Source: an uncultured Anaerococcus sp.
Lineage (GTDB): Bacteria > Bacillota > Clostridia > Tissierellales > Peptoniphilaceae
NCBI RefSeq assembly: GCF_943908415.1
Contig: NZ_CALTSY010000043.1
Span: 1-8,145 of the forward strand
DNA: 8,145 nucleotides
Direction of reading: 5' to 3'
Shown here: positions 1-6,532 of the stretch, one piece after another
Position numbering within the stretch: position 1 is the first letter of the stretch
Layout of the letters: each line of letters begins with the position of its first letter
Made by a program: the position numbers and the translations under genes
The notes under the pieces: model-generated
Told to the model about the DNA's origin: nothing
The model's database searches: none
What the model saw: only the letters and a program-made list of their open reading frames with translations

Positions 1-27
1 ATTAATGGCTTGATACGGATATACAAG

Positions 28-74
28 AAAAAAAGTGATGAGCAGAATGGATTTATCTATTCTGCAACATCACC
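28..74 (-). terminator. Rho-independent terminator after the glutaredoxin-like gene
   Basis: Read on the minus strand, GTGAT and GCAGAAT (separated by a small bulge) pair with ATTCTGC and ATCAC across a 10-base loop, and the stem is followed directly by seven T. It begins 6 bases after the stop codon of the glutaredoxin-like gene, which is where a terminator for the folA-glutaredoxin unit should be. The plus-strand reading has only a short T stretch after the stem, so termination is mainly minus-strand. Confidence 0.82.
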
Positions 75-79
75 TTTAT

Positions 80-344
80 TTATACTTGATCAAAAAATTC
101 TACTTTAGATTCATTAATAACCTTTGAAGGAACACCAATTTTACCTTTTTCTCTAATTTCATCATAACCATCAAGATTATCACGGTACTTTAAGAACCTT
201 TTTTAAATTAGCAAGGTTTTGATTTATATCAATCAATCTTTCGCCTTCATGAGCTTTAGGATTGATCTTAAAATCCTCAATCACTTTTTCACAATGTGGG
301 AACAAGTGCGAAACAAAAACTTCAATTTTATTAATATCTGCCAT
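80..344 (-). pseudogene. Frameshifted glutaredoxin-like (thioredoxin-fold) protein
   Basis: A start ATG at 344 has a GAAAGG ribosome binding site. The first frame reads 54 residues and stops at 180-182. Removing one base between about 184 and 208 (for example in the A6GG run, minus strand) restores a frame to the TAA at 80-82 and gives an 87-residue protein. Seen: an N-terminal beta strand (KIEVFVS), then FPHC where a CPHC redox motif is expected, a LIDINQNLANLKK segment, YRDNLDGYDEIR, and GKIGVPS with the cis-proline, then a final strand ending EFFDQV. This is the order of a small glutaredoxin-related protein of Gram-positive anaerobes. The Phe (TTC, one base from TGC) removes the first, normally nucleophilic, cysteine. 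The gene lies 25 bases beyond the folA stop, so the two were probably cotranscribed. The family call is from motif order only. The frameshift could be decay or a sequencing error; the Cys-to-Phe change is a substitution and harder to explain as an error. Confidence 0.72.
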
Positions 345-369
345 TTATTATCCTTTCATATTTTACTAT

Positions 370-824
370 CTAAAACTTAATTCCATTATCTTCATAAATA
401 TTTGACTTATCAGCAATATTAAAATCAGGATCTTCATCAAAATTGTAGATAAAAGTATCAGATTCACGACTTTCAAATATCTTAGTAATAATAGCAGTAT
501 CCACTACTTCTAAGAATATATTGGCAATCTCGGACCTACCAGTTACAAAAACATCATCCTTAATATCCATAGTATAATCCAAAATATCATCAAGATTATG
601 AAAAACAAGAGCACCAGAAAGCTCTAAACTCTCACCTCGGCTTAGGACTATATTTTCACGACCAGGCAAAGCTTGGCCTATAAAATCATGGGTTTTTCTA
701 CCAATTGTAAGAGTCTTACTCATAGTAGTTTTTTTAAAATAATTTAAATCTTTTTAAGATAAAAATCATTCCAATATCTTTCCCAATCCCCTCAGTTGCC
801 ATCAACTGCTAAGATTAATTTCAT
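370..824 (-). pseudogene. folA: Dihydrofolate reductase, disrupted
   Basis: DHFR reduces dihydrofolate to tetrahydrofolate with NADPH in the cytoplasm. The true start is ATG at 824, preceded by GAGG, and reads MKLILAVDGN. The next codon is TGA; dropping the A restores NWGIGKD, the conserved Trp-Gly-Ile-Gly of the family. One base missing in each of the T5 (764-768) and A5 (about 751-755) runs, or two in one of them, then leads to KDLNYFKKTTM, with the folate-binding Asp, in the frame that runs open from 723. That frame shows GRKTHDFIGQALPGRENIVLSR, the adenine-nucleotide region, and DVFVTGRSEI, where the usual Gly-Gly pair is Gly-Arg. The frame ends at TAG (370-372), but the same frame continues IVKYERI to a TAA at 331-333. 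That is the expected last strand (YER type) and would give about 164 residues, a normal DHFR length. So the gene carries indels, a damaged cofactor motif and probably a premature amber. An alternative is an expressed 117-residue fragment from 723, but it would lack the active-site half. Confidence 0.83.
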
Positions 825-1068
825 AAACTACCTCAATAAACTTTCTTGTAAATGCATAAAACTATATTGGGTAAGGTTATAATATTTTGTAACATAATTA
901 TATATATTAGAGTATTTATTATATAATTTTTTGGAATAGTAGTATAGTTCTTAATAACTCTCTATAACTTATAGTAGATAAGATGTAATTCTTTTCATAC
1001 GTTTTGCTTAATATAACTAAAGCGATTTTATGAAATTATAATTGATATTTAGATAATTAGAGGTAGAA
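825..1068. promoter_or_regulatory. AT-rich divergent intergenic region between folA and the regulator
   Basis: This 244-base stretch has no plausible gene. It must hold the promoters for folA (leftward) and the regulator (rightward). TATAAT boxes on the plus strand occur at 878-883, 922-927 and 1037-1042, but none has a convincing TTGACA-like partner at 16-18 bases. The last is at the right distance for a short leader to the regulator. A perfect palindrome, CTATAA-c-TTATAG, is at 962-974, and ACGTTTTGCTT is at 999-1009. The reverse complement of the latter resembles a motif ahead of the catabolic operon. No -24/-12 (TGGCAC..TTGC) sigma-54 element was seen. Confidence 0.4.
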
Positions 1069-2730
1069 ATGAGGATTTATATTGTAGCTCCATATGAAGC
1101 TATGGAGCTTTCCATATCAGAGATTAAAGAGAAATATAAAAATGTCAAAATTGACTACGGCGTAGGTGATATATATGAGGGACTAGAATTAGCTAGGAAA
1201 GCTCAAAAGCAAGGATATGATGTTATTATTTCAAGGGGAGGAACGGCTCAATTAATTAATAAAAACTTAGACATTCCCCTAGTAGATATGAAATTATCAG
1301 GAAACGATATTTTAAAATCTATATTGTTGGCAAATAATGGTTTGTATACAGCTATAGTAGCATATTCAAATATTACTTCTGGAGCTAAAGAGGTAATTGA
1401 ATTATTAAACTTAAATATGAAGATCTATACAATTACTGATAAGACAGATATTACACAGTTATTAATACAGTTAAAAAAAGAAGGTATAGAACAGGTTTTG
1501 GGGGATGTTGTTGCTGTTGAAAAAGCTAAAGAATTACTTTTTGATACTATTTTATTCCAGTCTAGTTTTGATACTATAAAAATAGCTGTAGATTATTCTA
1601 TTGGTTTTATAAATCAGATAACTAAAAAAGATTTGTTAAGTAATATAATATCTAAATTTTTCGATATTGAGAAAGAAGATTATTGTATCCTAAAAGAGGA
1701 TAAAATATTTTTCTCAAACTATGTAAATTTCAGTAGTTTACCAGTATCTTATGAAAATTTAATAGGGATAAAATATAAATATAAAGATAATGAGATTAAT
1801 AAAACTGTTTATGTGGACCATTCAAAATCGCTAAAAATATACTTAAGCCATATTGTTTATGAAGAAAAGAATTACTATTTATTTAAGTTTGAAAAACAAA
1901 ATATAGATTGCATATATCCTAAGGGAATACATCCATACGTGCCTTATAAACTATATAAATTGGTGTGTAATTCAAGATCGATGAAAGTAGGTATTAATGA
2001 ACTAAAAGGAGTTATTAATAACGAAATAATAGTAATATGTGGGCAAGATAAATTTACAATAGATAATTATTTATTTTATTTACACTCTAAAAATAGTGAA
2101 TTAAATAGCCTTGAGGTTAATCTTGAAATATACGATATATCAGATGTCAGAGAATTAATAAAATTACCTTTTAATAGCTTTATTTTTAAAAATATTAGTA
2201 ATGAAGATAAGATTGTTGAATTAAAAAATATTGCTAATATATCGAAAAAACGAATAATTATTATAGTTAGCGATTCTTATTTGATTAAAGACAATGATTT
2301 AGTTTCAGAAATGCTTATAACACCTAATACTGAAAACAGAAAAGATGATTTAATAGATATTTTTAACTTTTATATACATTATTTTCATGACTTAAAGGGA
2401 ACTAAACCATTAAAATTAAAGGAAGATTTTCTTGAAGATTTTGATAAAATAAAAAATAACACGATAGATAGATTATTGCACGCTCTAAATGCCACCATAC
2501 TATATAGCGATAAGCTGCTAATCGACATGAATGAATTTTTAGAGAACTATAATCAAATTTATTTAGTTAATAATAATGACTTTGTAGATGAAATGACTCT
2601 GGAAGAGGTAGAGTATCAGGTTATTAAGCATCAATTAGAAAAAGAGGAATATAATCAAACTTCAGTAGCTAAAAAATTGGGGATAAGTAGATCAACACTT
2701 TGGAGAAAAATGAATAAATACAATTTATAA
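1069..2730 (+). CDS. PrpR-type transcriptional regulator with degenerate AAA+ domain
   Basis: A 553-residue DNA-binding regulator, probably of the sugar-acid operon just downstream. Residues about 10-175 match the propionate-catabolism-activator N-terminal (PrpR_N) ligand-sensing domain, including the ISRGGTA motif at 54-60. Residues about 180-290 may be a PAS-like linker. Residues about 300-460 align by eye with the edges of a sigma-54 AAA+ domain (NSRSMK at 301-306; LITPNTENRKDDL at 416-428, resembling LPPLRERKEDI). The Walker A position reads CGQDKFTID, with no GxxxxGK, and no GAFTGA loop is present; the region is about 160 residues instead of about 240. The C terminus (511-552) is a Fis-type helix-turn-helix (TSVAKKLGISRSTLWRKM). 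The start is set by AGAGGT just upstream of ATG. The PrpR_N and HTH calls are firm. Loss of ATPase and sigma-54 contact is inferred, implying action on a sigma-A promoter as activator or repressor. The effector is unknown, presumably the sugar acid or a pathway intermediate. Confidence 0.83.
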   Translation: MRIYIVAPYEAMELSISEIKEKYKNVKIDYGVGDIYEGLELARKAQKQGYDVIISRGGTAQLINKNLDIPLVDMKLSGNDILKSILLANNGLYTAIVAYSNITSGAKEVIELLNLNMKIYTITDKTDITQLLIQLKKEGIEQVLGDVVAVEKAKELLFDTILFQSSFDTIKIAVDYSIGFINQITKKDLLSNIISKFFDIEKEDYCILKEDKIFFSNYVNFSSLPVSYENLIGIKYKYKDNEINKTVYVDHSKSLKIYLSHIVYEEKNYYLFKFEKQNIDCIYPKGIHPYVPYKLYKLVCNSRSMKVGINELKGVINNEIIVICGQDKFTIDNYLFYLHSKNSELNSLEVNLEIYDISDVRELIKLPFNSFIFKNISNEDKIVELKNIANISKKRIIIIVSDSYLIKDNDLVSEMLITPNTENRKDDLIDIFNFYIHYFHDLKGTKPLKLKEDFLEDFDKIKNNTIDRLLHALNATILYSDKLLIDMNEFLENYNQIYLVNNNDFVDEMTLEEVEYQVIKHQLEKEEYNQTSVAKKLGISRSTLWRKMNKYNL

Positions 2731-2764
2731 GCTTAGTCTGTTTCATAATAAAACAACTTAGGCT
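2730..2764 (+). terminator. Imperfect stem-loop after the regulator gene
   Basis: Starting at the regulator's stop codon, a 14-base arm can pair with a 14-base arm ending at 2764 across a 7-base loop, with a 2-by-2 internal mismatch and two G-U pairs. Only a short T stretch (ATTTGT) follows, so this would be a weak terminator. It lies just ahead of the promoter at 2782-2810 and would partly insulate the regulator from the catabolic operon. Confidence 0.38.
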
Positions 2765-2781
2765 ATTTGTGTAAAAGTGTG

Positions 2782-2810
2782 TTGCGATATGACGATGTAT
2801 GTGATATATT
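2782..2810 (+). promoter_or_regulatory. Sigma-A-type promoter of the catabolic operon
   Basis: TTGCGA (2782-2787) and TATATT (2805-2810) are separated by exactly 17 bases, and the -10 box ends about 58 bases ahead of the first operon gene. The predicted transcription start is near 2816-2818. The presence of a standard -35/-10 promoter and the absence of a -24/-12 element fit a regulator that no longer works with sigma-54. Confidence 0.58.
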
Positions 2811-2813
2811 GTT

Positions 2814-2835
2814 AACGAAAAGCAAAATCGTTTGC
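2814..2835 (+). promoter_or_regulatory. Candidate operator: overlapping inverted repeats at the predicted start site
   Basis: Two inverted repeats overlap here. AACGA (2814-2818) pairs with TCGTT (2828-2832), and GCAAA (2822-2826) pairs with TTTGC (2831-2835) around ATCG. The 12-mer AAGCAAAATCGT within it recurs, one base shorter and inverted, upstream of the regulator gene (999-1009). The position, covering the predicted start of transcription, would suit a repressor or a regulator that responds to ligand by leaving the site. Function is inferred; no protein is assigned with certainty. Confidence 0.4.
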
Positions 2836-2867
2836 ATAAATCTTTAAAAGAAGGACAAGGAGGAAGT

Positions 2868-3140
2868 ATGAAGAAGGTGCTCAAAATCGACAGTAAAGAT
2901 AACGTTGTCACATGTTTACAAGCGATAAAGAAGGGTGATGTAATATCTGTGGATGGTAAAGAAATAACTGCTAATGAAGATATTGGAAGATTTCATAAAA
3001 TTGCAATTAAAGATTTAAATAAAGGTGACTATGTATATAAGTATGGGCAAGTGATCGGGGATATGCTTGATGATGCTAAAGCAGGAGATTTTATACATAC
3101 ACACAATGTTGAATCAACAAGAGGAAGAGGGGATAAATAA
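2868..3140 (+). CDS. UxaA-family dehydratase, small subunit (SAF domain)
   Basis: A 90-residue SAF-domain protein, equivalent to the N-terminal part of altronate/galactarate dehydratases (UxaA/GarD) and to the small subunit of split members such as sulfolactate sulfo-lyase SuyA. Seen: LKIDSKDNVVTCL at 5-17, EDIGRFHKIAIKDLNKGDYV at 37-56 (family IPFGHKIAL), KYGQVIG at 58-64, and AGDFIHTHN at 72-80 with an NVESTRGRGDK tail. Start chosen at 2868 because AAGGAGG lies just upstream; an in-frame ATG at 2832 has no ribosome binding site and adds 12 residues with no family match. It is the first gene of the operon, 6 bases ahead of the large subunit, with which it should form one enzyme that removes water from a sugar acid. 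The substrate cannot be read from this subunit. Confidence 0.87.
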   Translation: MKKVLKIDSKDNVVTCLQAIKKGDVISVDGKEITANEDIGRFHKIAIKDLNKGDYVYKYGQVIGDMLDDAKAGDFIHTHNVESTRGRGDK

Positions 3141-3146
3141 GATACT

Positions 3147-4310
3147 ATGAAATTATATGGATACAAAAGAAAAAATGGTACATACGGAATCAGAAATCAC
3201 ATATTAGTAATTCCAACATCAGTTTGTGCTGCAGACACAGCAGCTAAAATTGCATCTCAAGTTGATGGAGCTATAGCTATTCCTAACCAACATGGTTGCT
3301 GTCAAATAGGTTCAGATATAGAACAAACAGAGAGGACGCTTGCAGGTTTTGGAAAGAATCCTAACGTGGGAGCTGTTTTGGTAGTAGGCTTAGGATGCGA
3401 TGGTATTCAAGCTCATTCTCTAGCTGAAGATATTAGACAAATTGGAAAACCTGTTGAATCTTTAGTTATTCAAGAAGAACAAGGAACTTTAAATACTATA
3501 TCTAATGGTGGAAAAATTTTAAGAGAGTTATCTCAAGAAATATCAAGTCAAGAAAGAGAAGAATTTGATATTAGTAACCTAGTAGTTGCACTTGAATGTG
3601 GTGGTTCTGATCCTACAAGTGGTATAGCTGCAAACCCAACAATTGGTGTAGTGTCAGATAAATTGTGTGAACTGGGTGGCTCAACTATCTTAAGTGAAAC
3701 GACCGAGGTAATAGGAGCAGAACATTTACTAGCGGAAAGATTTGAAGATGAAAATGAAAAAAACAAATTCTTAGGATTTGTTAGTGGTGTAGAACAAAGA
3801 GCATTAGGCTTAGGTGAAGATTTAAGAAGTGGACAACCTACTCCTGGTAATAAAGCAGGTGGATTGACGTCTATAGAGGAAAAATCATTAGGTTGCATGT
3901 ATAAAGCTGGTAGCGCGCCATTTGTAGGTGCATTAGAATACGCTGAAAGCGTTGATAATGATAAGAAAGGTCTTTACTTTATGGATTCTCCAGGGCAAGA
4001 TATAGATTCAAATACAGGTATGGTAGCTGCAGGTGCTCAAATGATTCTGTTCTCTACTGGTAGAGGAACACCTACTGGAAACCCTATAGCGCCAGTAATT
4101 AAAATAACCGGAAATCCTGACACATATGAAACAATGAAAGATAACTTAGATATGAATATGGGAAGAATAATTTCAGAAGGAGCTACATTACAACAAATGG
4201 GTGATGAACTAATGGACGAAGTAGTAAAAGTTGCTAATGGAAAGAAAACGAAATCAGAAGCTCTAGGCCATAGAGAATTTGGCATATTCAAAGTTACAGG
4301 AACATTTTAA
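3147..4310 (+). CDS. UxaA-family dehydratase, large (catalytic) subunit
   Basis: A 387-residue cytoplasmic subunit of the altronate/galactarate dehydratase family (D-galactarate dehydratase/altronate hydrolase, C-terminal). These enzymes remove water from aldonates or aldarates to give 2-keto-3-deoxy acids; a related pair, SuyAB, removes sulfite from sulfolactate. Seen in order: GYKRKNGTYGIRN at 5-17, NQHGCCQIGSD at 47-57, GLGCDG at 81-86, ALECGGSDPTSGIAANP at 148-164, SETTEVIGAEHLL at 183-195, GNKAGGLTSIEEKSLGC at 234-250, FMDSPGQD at 278-285, and STGRGTPTGNPIAPVIKITG at 303-322. The conserved Cys and His motifs, probably metal binding, are all present, so it looks functional. The ribosome binding site is weak: a GAGGGG lies about 15 bases upstream inside the preceding gene, suggesting translational coupling to the small subunit. 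The substrate is not fixed by sequence; altronate, galactarate or a shorter acid are all possible. Confidence 0.88.
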   Translation: MKLYGYKRKNGTYGIRNHILVIPTSVCAADTAAKIASQVDGAIAIPNQHGCCQIGSDIEQTERTLAGFGKNPNVGAVLVVGLGCDGIQAHSLAEDIRQIGKPVESLVIQEEQGTLNTISNGGKILRELSQEISSQEREEFDISNLVVALECGGSDPTSGIAANPTIGVVSDKLCELGGSTILSETTEVIGAEHLLAERFEDENEKNKFLGFVSGVEQRALGLGEDLRSGQPTPGNKAGGLTSIEEKSLGCMYKAGSAPFVGALEYAESVDNDKKGLYFMDSPGQDIDSNTGMVAAGAQMILFSTGRGTPTGNPIAPVIKITGNPDTYETMKDNLDMNMGRIISEGATLQQMGDELMDEVVKVANGKKTKSEALGHREFGIFKVTGTF

Positions 4311-4314
4311 GTTT

Positions 4315-4354
4315 ATATGACAGATAGAAATATTCCTATCTGTCATATGATTTT
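4315..4354 (+). terminator. Perfect 13-bp hairpin between dehydratase and permease genes
   Basis: ATATGACAGATAG (4315-4327) is matched exactly by CTATCTGTCATAT (4336-4348) around an 8-base loop, starting 4 bases after the dehydratase stop. It is followed by GATTTTAT, only four T, so it may be a leaky terminator that lowers downstream expression, or an mRNA 3'-end or processing stabiliser. The 80-base gap is the largest inside the operon and contains no strong promoter of its own. Confidence 0.6.
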
Positions 4355-4390
4355 ATGTACATAAGATTAAATAAATGAAAGGAATATATT

Positions 4391-5335
4391 GTGAGAATAC
4401 TTGATAATGTAAAAAAGGTACCGGGTGGCCTTATGATAGTACCTCTATTAATCGGGGCATTTGTTAATACATTTTTTCCGCAAAGCTTAGAAATAGGTGG
4501 ATTTACTACTGCTATGTTTAAAACTGGAGCTAGTGCTATACTAGGGGCATTCTTATTTTGTAATGGGGCTCAAATTAGTTTGAGACAAGCAGGAACCTCA
4601 CTAACTAAAGGGTTTGCACTTACTTTAGTAAAGTTTCTATTAGGTGCAGGTATAGGCTGGCTAGTAAATATGATCTTTGGGGAGGCTGGATTTTTAACAA
4701 TTACACCAATTGCTATAATTGCGTCTTTAACAAACTCAAATGGTGGTTTATACGCTGCTCTAGCTTCAGAATATGGAGATTCTACTGATGTAGGTGCAGT
4801 ATCAATTTTATCAATAAACGATGGACCTTTTCTTACTATGGTTGCACTAGGAGCTACAGGTATAGCTAAAATTCCGTTCATAGCATTAGTAGCAACAATA
4901 GTTCCAATAATAATAGGCTTTATTTTAGGGAATCTAGATGAAAGATTAGCTGAATTCTTGAAGCCAGGCACAGAGTTATTAATTCCATTCTTCGCATTTC
5001 CATTAGGTGCAAATCTTGATTTTAAAAATTTGATATCTGCTGGTATACCAGGGATATTATTGGGAGTTTTATGTAGTGTAATAACTGGTTTCGGTGGCTA
5101 TTTAATGATGAAATTATTAAAGACAAAGAATCCGGGTGTAGGATTTGCTATTGGTACAACAGCCGGAAATGCTGTAGGTACTCCAGCAGCTCTGCTAGCT
5201 GTAGGGGCTATATCAGAAAGTATTTCTACAGTTGCAACTGGACAATTGACAGCGGCAATTATTGTTACTGCTTTATTAGCTCCATTATTAACTAATCACT
5301 TTAGTAAGAAGTATATAAATTCAGAATTAGCATAG
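4391..5335 (+). CDS. kdgT: KdgT-family sugar-acid permease
   Basis: A 314-residue inner-membrane protein of the 2-keto-3-deoxygluconate permease family (E. coli KdgT is about 327 residues), a cation-coupled importer of sugar acids. About ten hydrophobic segments are visible, roughly at 12-29, 45-62, 74-95, 102-122, 133-156, 161-180, 195-210, 217-240, 258-275 and 284-303. Family landmarks: KVPGGLMIVPLLIGA at 9-23, LTNSNGGLYAAL at 113-124, SINDGPFLTM at 141-150, FPLGANLDF at 203-211, and GTTAGNAVGTPAAL at 255-268. The start is a GTG at 4391, with GAAAGGA 8 bases upstream; no better in-frame start fits the family N terminus. The neighbours (kinase and PdxA2) match the KdgT-DUF1537-PdxA2 arrangement known in Salmonella, so the substrate may be a C4 acid such as threonate and not 2-keto-3-deoxygluconate. 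Specificity is inferred from context only. Confidence 0.9.
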   Translation: MRILDNVKKVPGGLMIVPLLIGAFVNTFFPQSLEIGGFTTAMFKTGASAILGAFLFCNGAQISLRQAGTSLTKGFALTLVKFLLGAGIGWLVNMIFGEAGFLTITPIAIIASLTNSNGGLYAALASEYGDSTDVGAVSILSINDGPFLTMVALGATGIAKIPFIALVATIVPIIIGFILGNLDERLAEFLKPGTELLIPFFAFPLGANLDFKNLISAGIPGILLGVLCSVITGFGGYLMMKLLKTKNPGVGFAIGTTAGNAVGTPAALLAVGAISESISTVATGQLTAAIIVTALLAPLLTNHFSKKYINSELA

Positions 5336-5347
5336 GTCGGTTTCCAT

Positions 5348-6532
5348 ATGAAAAAAATGCTATTGCTAGCAGATGATTTTACAGGTGCTAATGATTCTGG
5401 TATTAAGATCGTAAAAAGAGGATACCCAGCAAATATAAACTTAGATTCAAGTATGGAGGATAATTCTCAAATGCTTATTATTGATTCTGAGACTAGAAAT
5501 ATAGATGAGTCAGAATCATATGCAAAAGTAGAAGAATTTACCAAAAGTATAAAAGGACTATCAGAATATCTTGTAATTTATAAGAAAATTGATTCAACCT
5601 TAAGAGGTAATATAAAGAGTGAGTATGAAGCTTTCGCTAAATACGTAAAACCGAAATACACTATTTTTGCACCAGCTCATCCAGATTTGGGAAGGACAAC
5701 TAAAGGTGGGGTTCATTTCGTAGATGGTACTAGAATTATGGATTCAGAATTTTCTGAAGATCCATTAAAACCTGTTAATAACGATGATATTAAAACCATC
5801 CTAGGAGGGAATGTTAACCATCATAGTGTTGAAGAGATTAGGGATAATTTATTAATAAAACCTGGTATTAATACTTTTGATTGCGAGATTTTCAGTGACT
5901 TAGAAGAGATATCAAAGAAAGCTTTGGAACTCGACGAGAGAGTTCTGTTCATGGGATCAGCAGGTTTGTGCGATGCAATTTTTGATCAGTTAATTATTAA
6001 AAAACCTGCTCTAGCAATTGTGGGATCTGTATCTAATCAAAATAGAAAATCCATTGACTATTGCAAAGATGTGGGAATACCTATAGTAAGTATTAGTCTT
6101 CTTGATTATAATAACGATTCATACAAAGCAAAAATAAAAACAGTGACTGACTTATTAATTGAAGGAAAGGATGTAGTTATTTCTACCTCAAAGGATAGGC
6201 AGGACTATTTAAACACGAAAAAATATCTCATTGAAAAAGGGTTGGACCCTGATAAAGTAATGTCGGATTTATTTGAATATATTTCTGATAAAATTATAAA
6301 AAAATCGGAAATATCAGGACTATTTACTACTGGAGGCACTACAAGTATTGAACTTTTAAAATCGATTGGTGCTAGTGGAACTAAACTAATCGATGAAATA
6401 GAAGATGGTGTAATAATGAGTGAAATTCAGGGAATTGACAAAGAGCTATATTTGGTTACAAAAGCTGGAGCTTTTGGTAATGAAAAAACTATATATAATT
6501 CTTTAAATGAAATAAGGAGGATTTCTAAATGA
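5348..6532 (+). CDS. DUF1537 four-carbon acid-sugar kinase (threonate/erythronate kinase type)
   Basis: A 394-residue kinase of the four-carbon acid-sugar kinase family (formerly DUF1537), which phosphorylates C4 acids such as D-threonate (DtnK) or D-erythronate/3-oxo-tetronate (DenK/OtnK) at the 4-hydroxyl with ATP. The N-terminal, substrate-binding domain shows LLADDFTGANDSG at 6-18, YKKIDSTLRGN at 78-88 and FAPAHPDLGRTTKGGVHFVDG at 107-127. The C-terminal nucleotide-binding domain shows AIVGSVSN at 223-230, TTGGTTS at 327-333 and TKAGAFG at 371-377. Length and motif set are typical and intact. It starts 12 bases after the permease stop, with an AGG ribosome binding site somewhat far upstream, and its TGA stop overlaps the pdxA2 start by 4 bases (ATGA). 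That tight coupling fits a kinase whose product is handed to PdxA2. The exact stereoisomer (threonate, erythronate or another) cannot be read from sequence. Confidence 0.9.
   Translation: MKKMLLLADDFTGANDSGIKIVKRGYPANINLDSSMEDNSQMLIIDSETRNIDESESYAKVEEFTKSIKGLSEYLVIYKKIDSTLRGNIKSEYEAFAKYVKPKYTIFAPAHPDLGRTTKGGVHFVDGTRIMDSEFSEDPLKPVNNDDIKTILGGNVNHHSVEEIRDNLLIKPGINTFDCEIFSDLEEISKKALELDERVLFMGSAGLCDAIFDQLIIKKPALAIVGSVSNQNRKSIDYCKDVGIPIVSISLLDYNNDSYKAKIKTVTDLLIEGKDVVISTSKDRQDYLNTKKYLIEKGLDPDKVMSDLFEYISDKIIKKSEISGLFTTGGTTSIELLKSIGASGTKLIDEIEDGVIMSEIQGIDKELYLVTKAGAFGNEKTIYNSLNEIRRISK

Noticed and set aside
780..800. TGA at a tryptophan position in folA, suggesting a genetic code where TGA means Trp.
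   Set aside because: Reading TGA as Trp does not restore the frame (an indel is still needed), central genes use TGG for Trp, and the DUF1537 kinase ends naturally at TGA.
825..1068. Sigma-54 promoter or riboswitch ahead of the regulator.
   Set aside because: No GG..GC (-24/-12) pair at proper spacing and no extended structured leader could be recognised; the stretch is simple AT-rich sequence.
2809..2823. Possible catabolite-repression (cre) site at TGTTAACGAAAAGC.
   Set aside because: The left half fits TGnnAnCG, but the right half breaks the consensus at several positions; it is too weak to call.
2832..2867. Upstream ATG extending the SAF-domain subunit by 12 residues.
   Set aside because: It has no ribosome binding site and no family match, overlaps the inverted repeat, and the ATG at 2868 has AAGGAGG at proper spacing.
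2669..2911. Minus-strand frame overlapping the regulator end, the promoter and the first operon gene.
   Set aside because: It overlaps three better supported features, has low complexity and shows no family resemblance.
3548..3898. Open minus-strand frame of 116 codons within the large dehydratase gene.
   Set aside because: It is a shadow of a strongly conserved coding region with no ribosome binding site or recognisable protein motif.
2868..4310. Sulfolactate sulfo-lyase (SuyAB).
   Set aside because: The split architecture is shared, but the neighbours are acid-sugar genes and no sulfonate gene is present. It is kept only as an alternative in the annotation.
4570..4971. Open minus-strand frame of 133 codons within the permease gene.
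   Set aside because: It is antisense to conserved membrane segments, and its composition is explained by the permease codons on the other strand.
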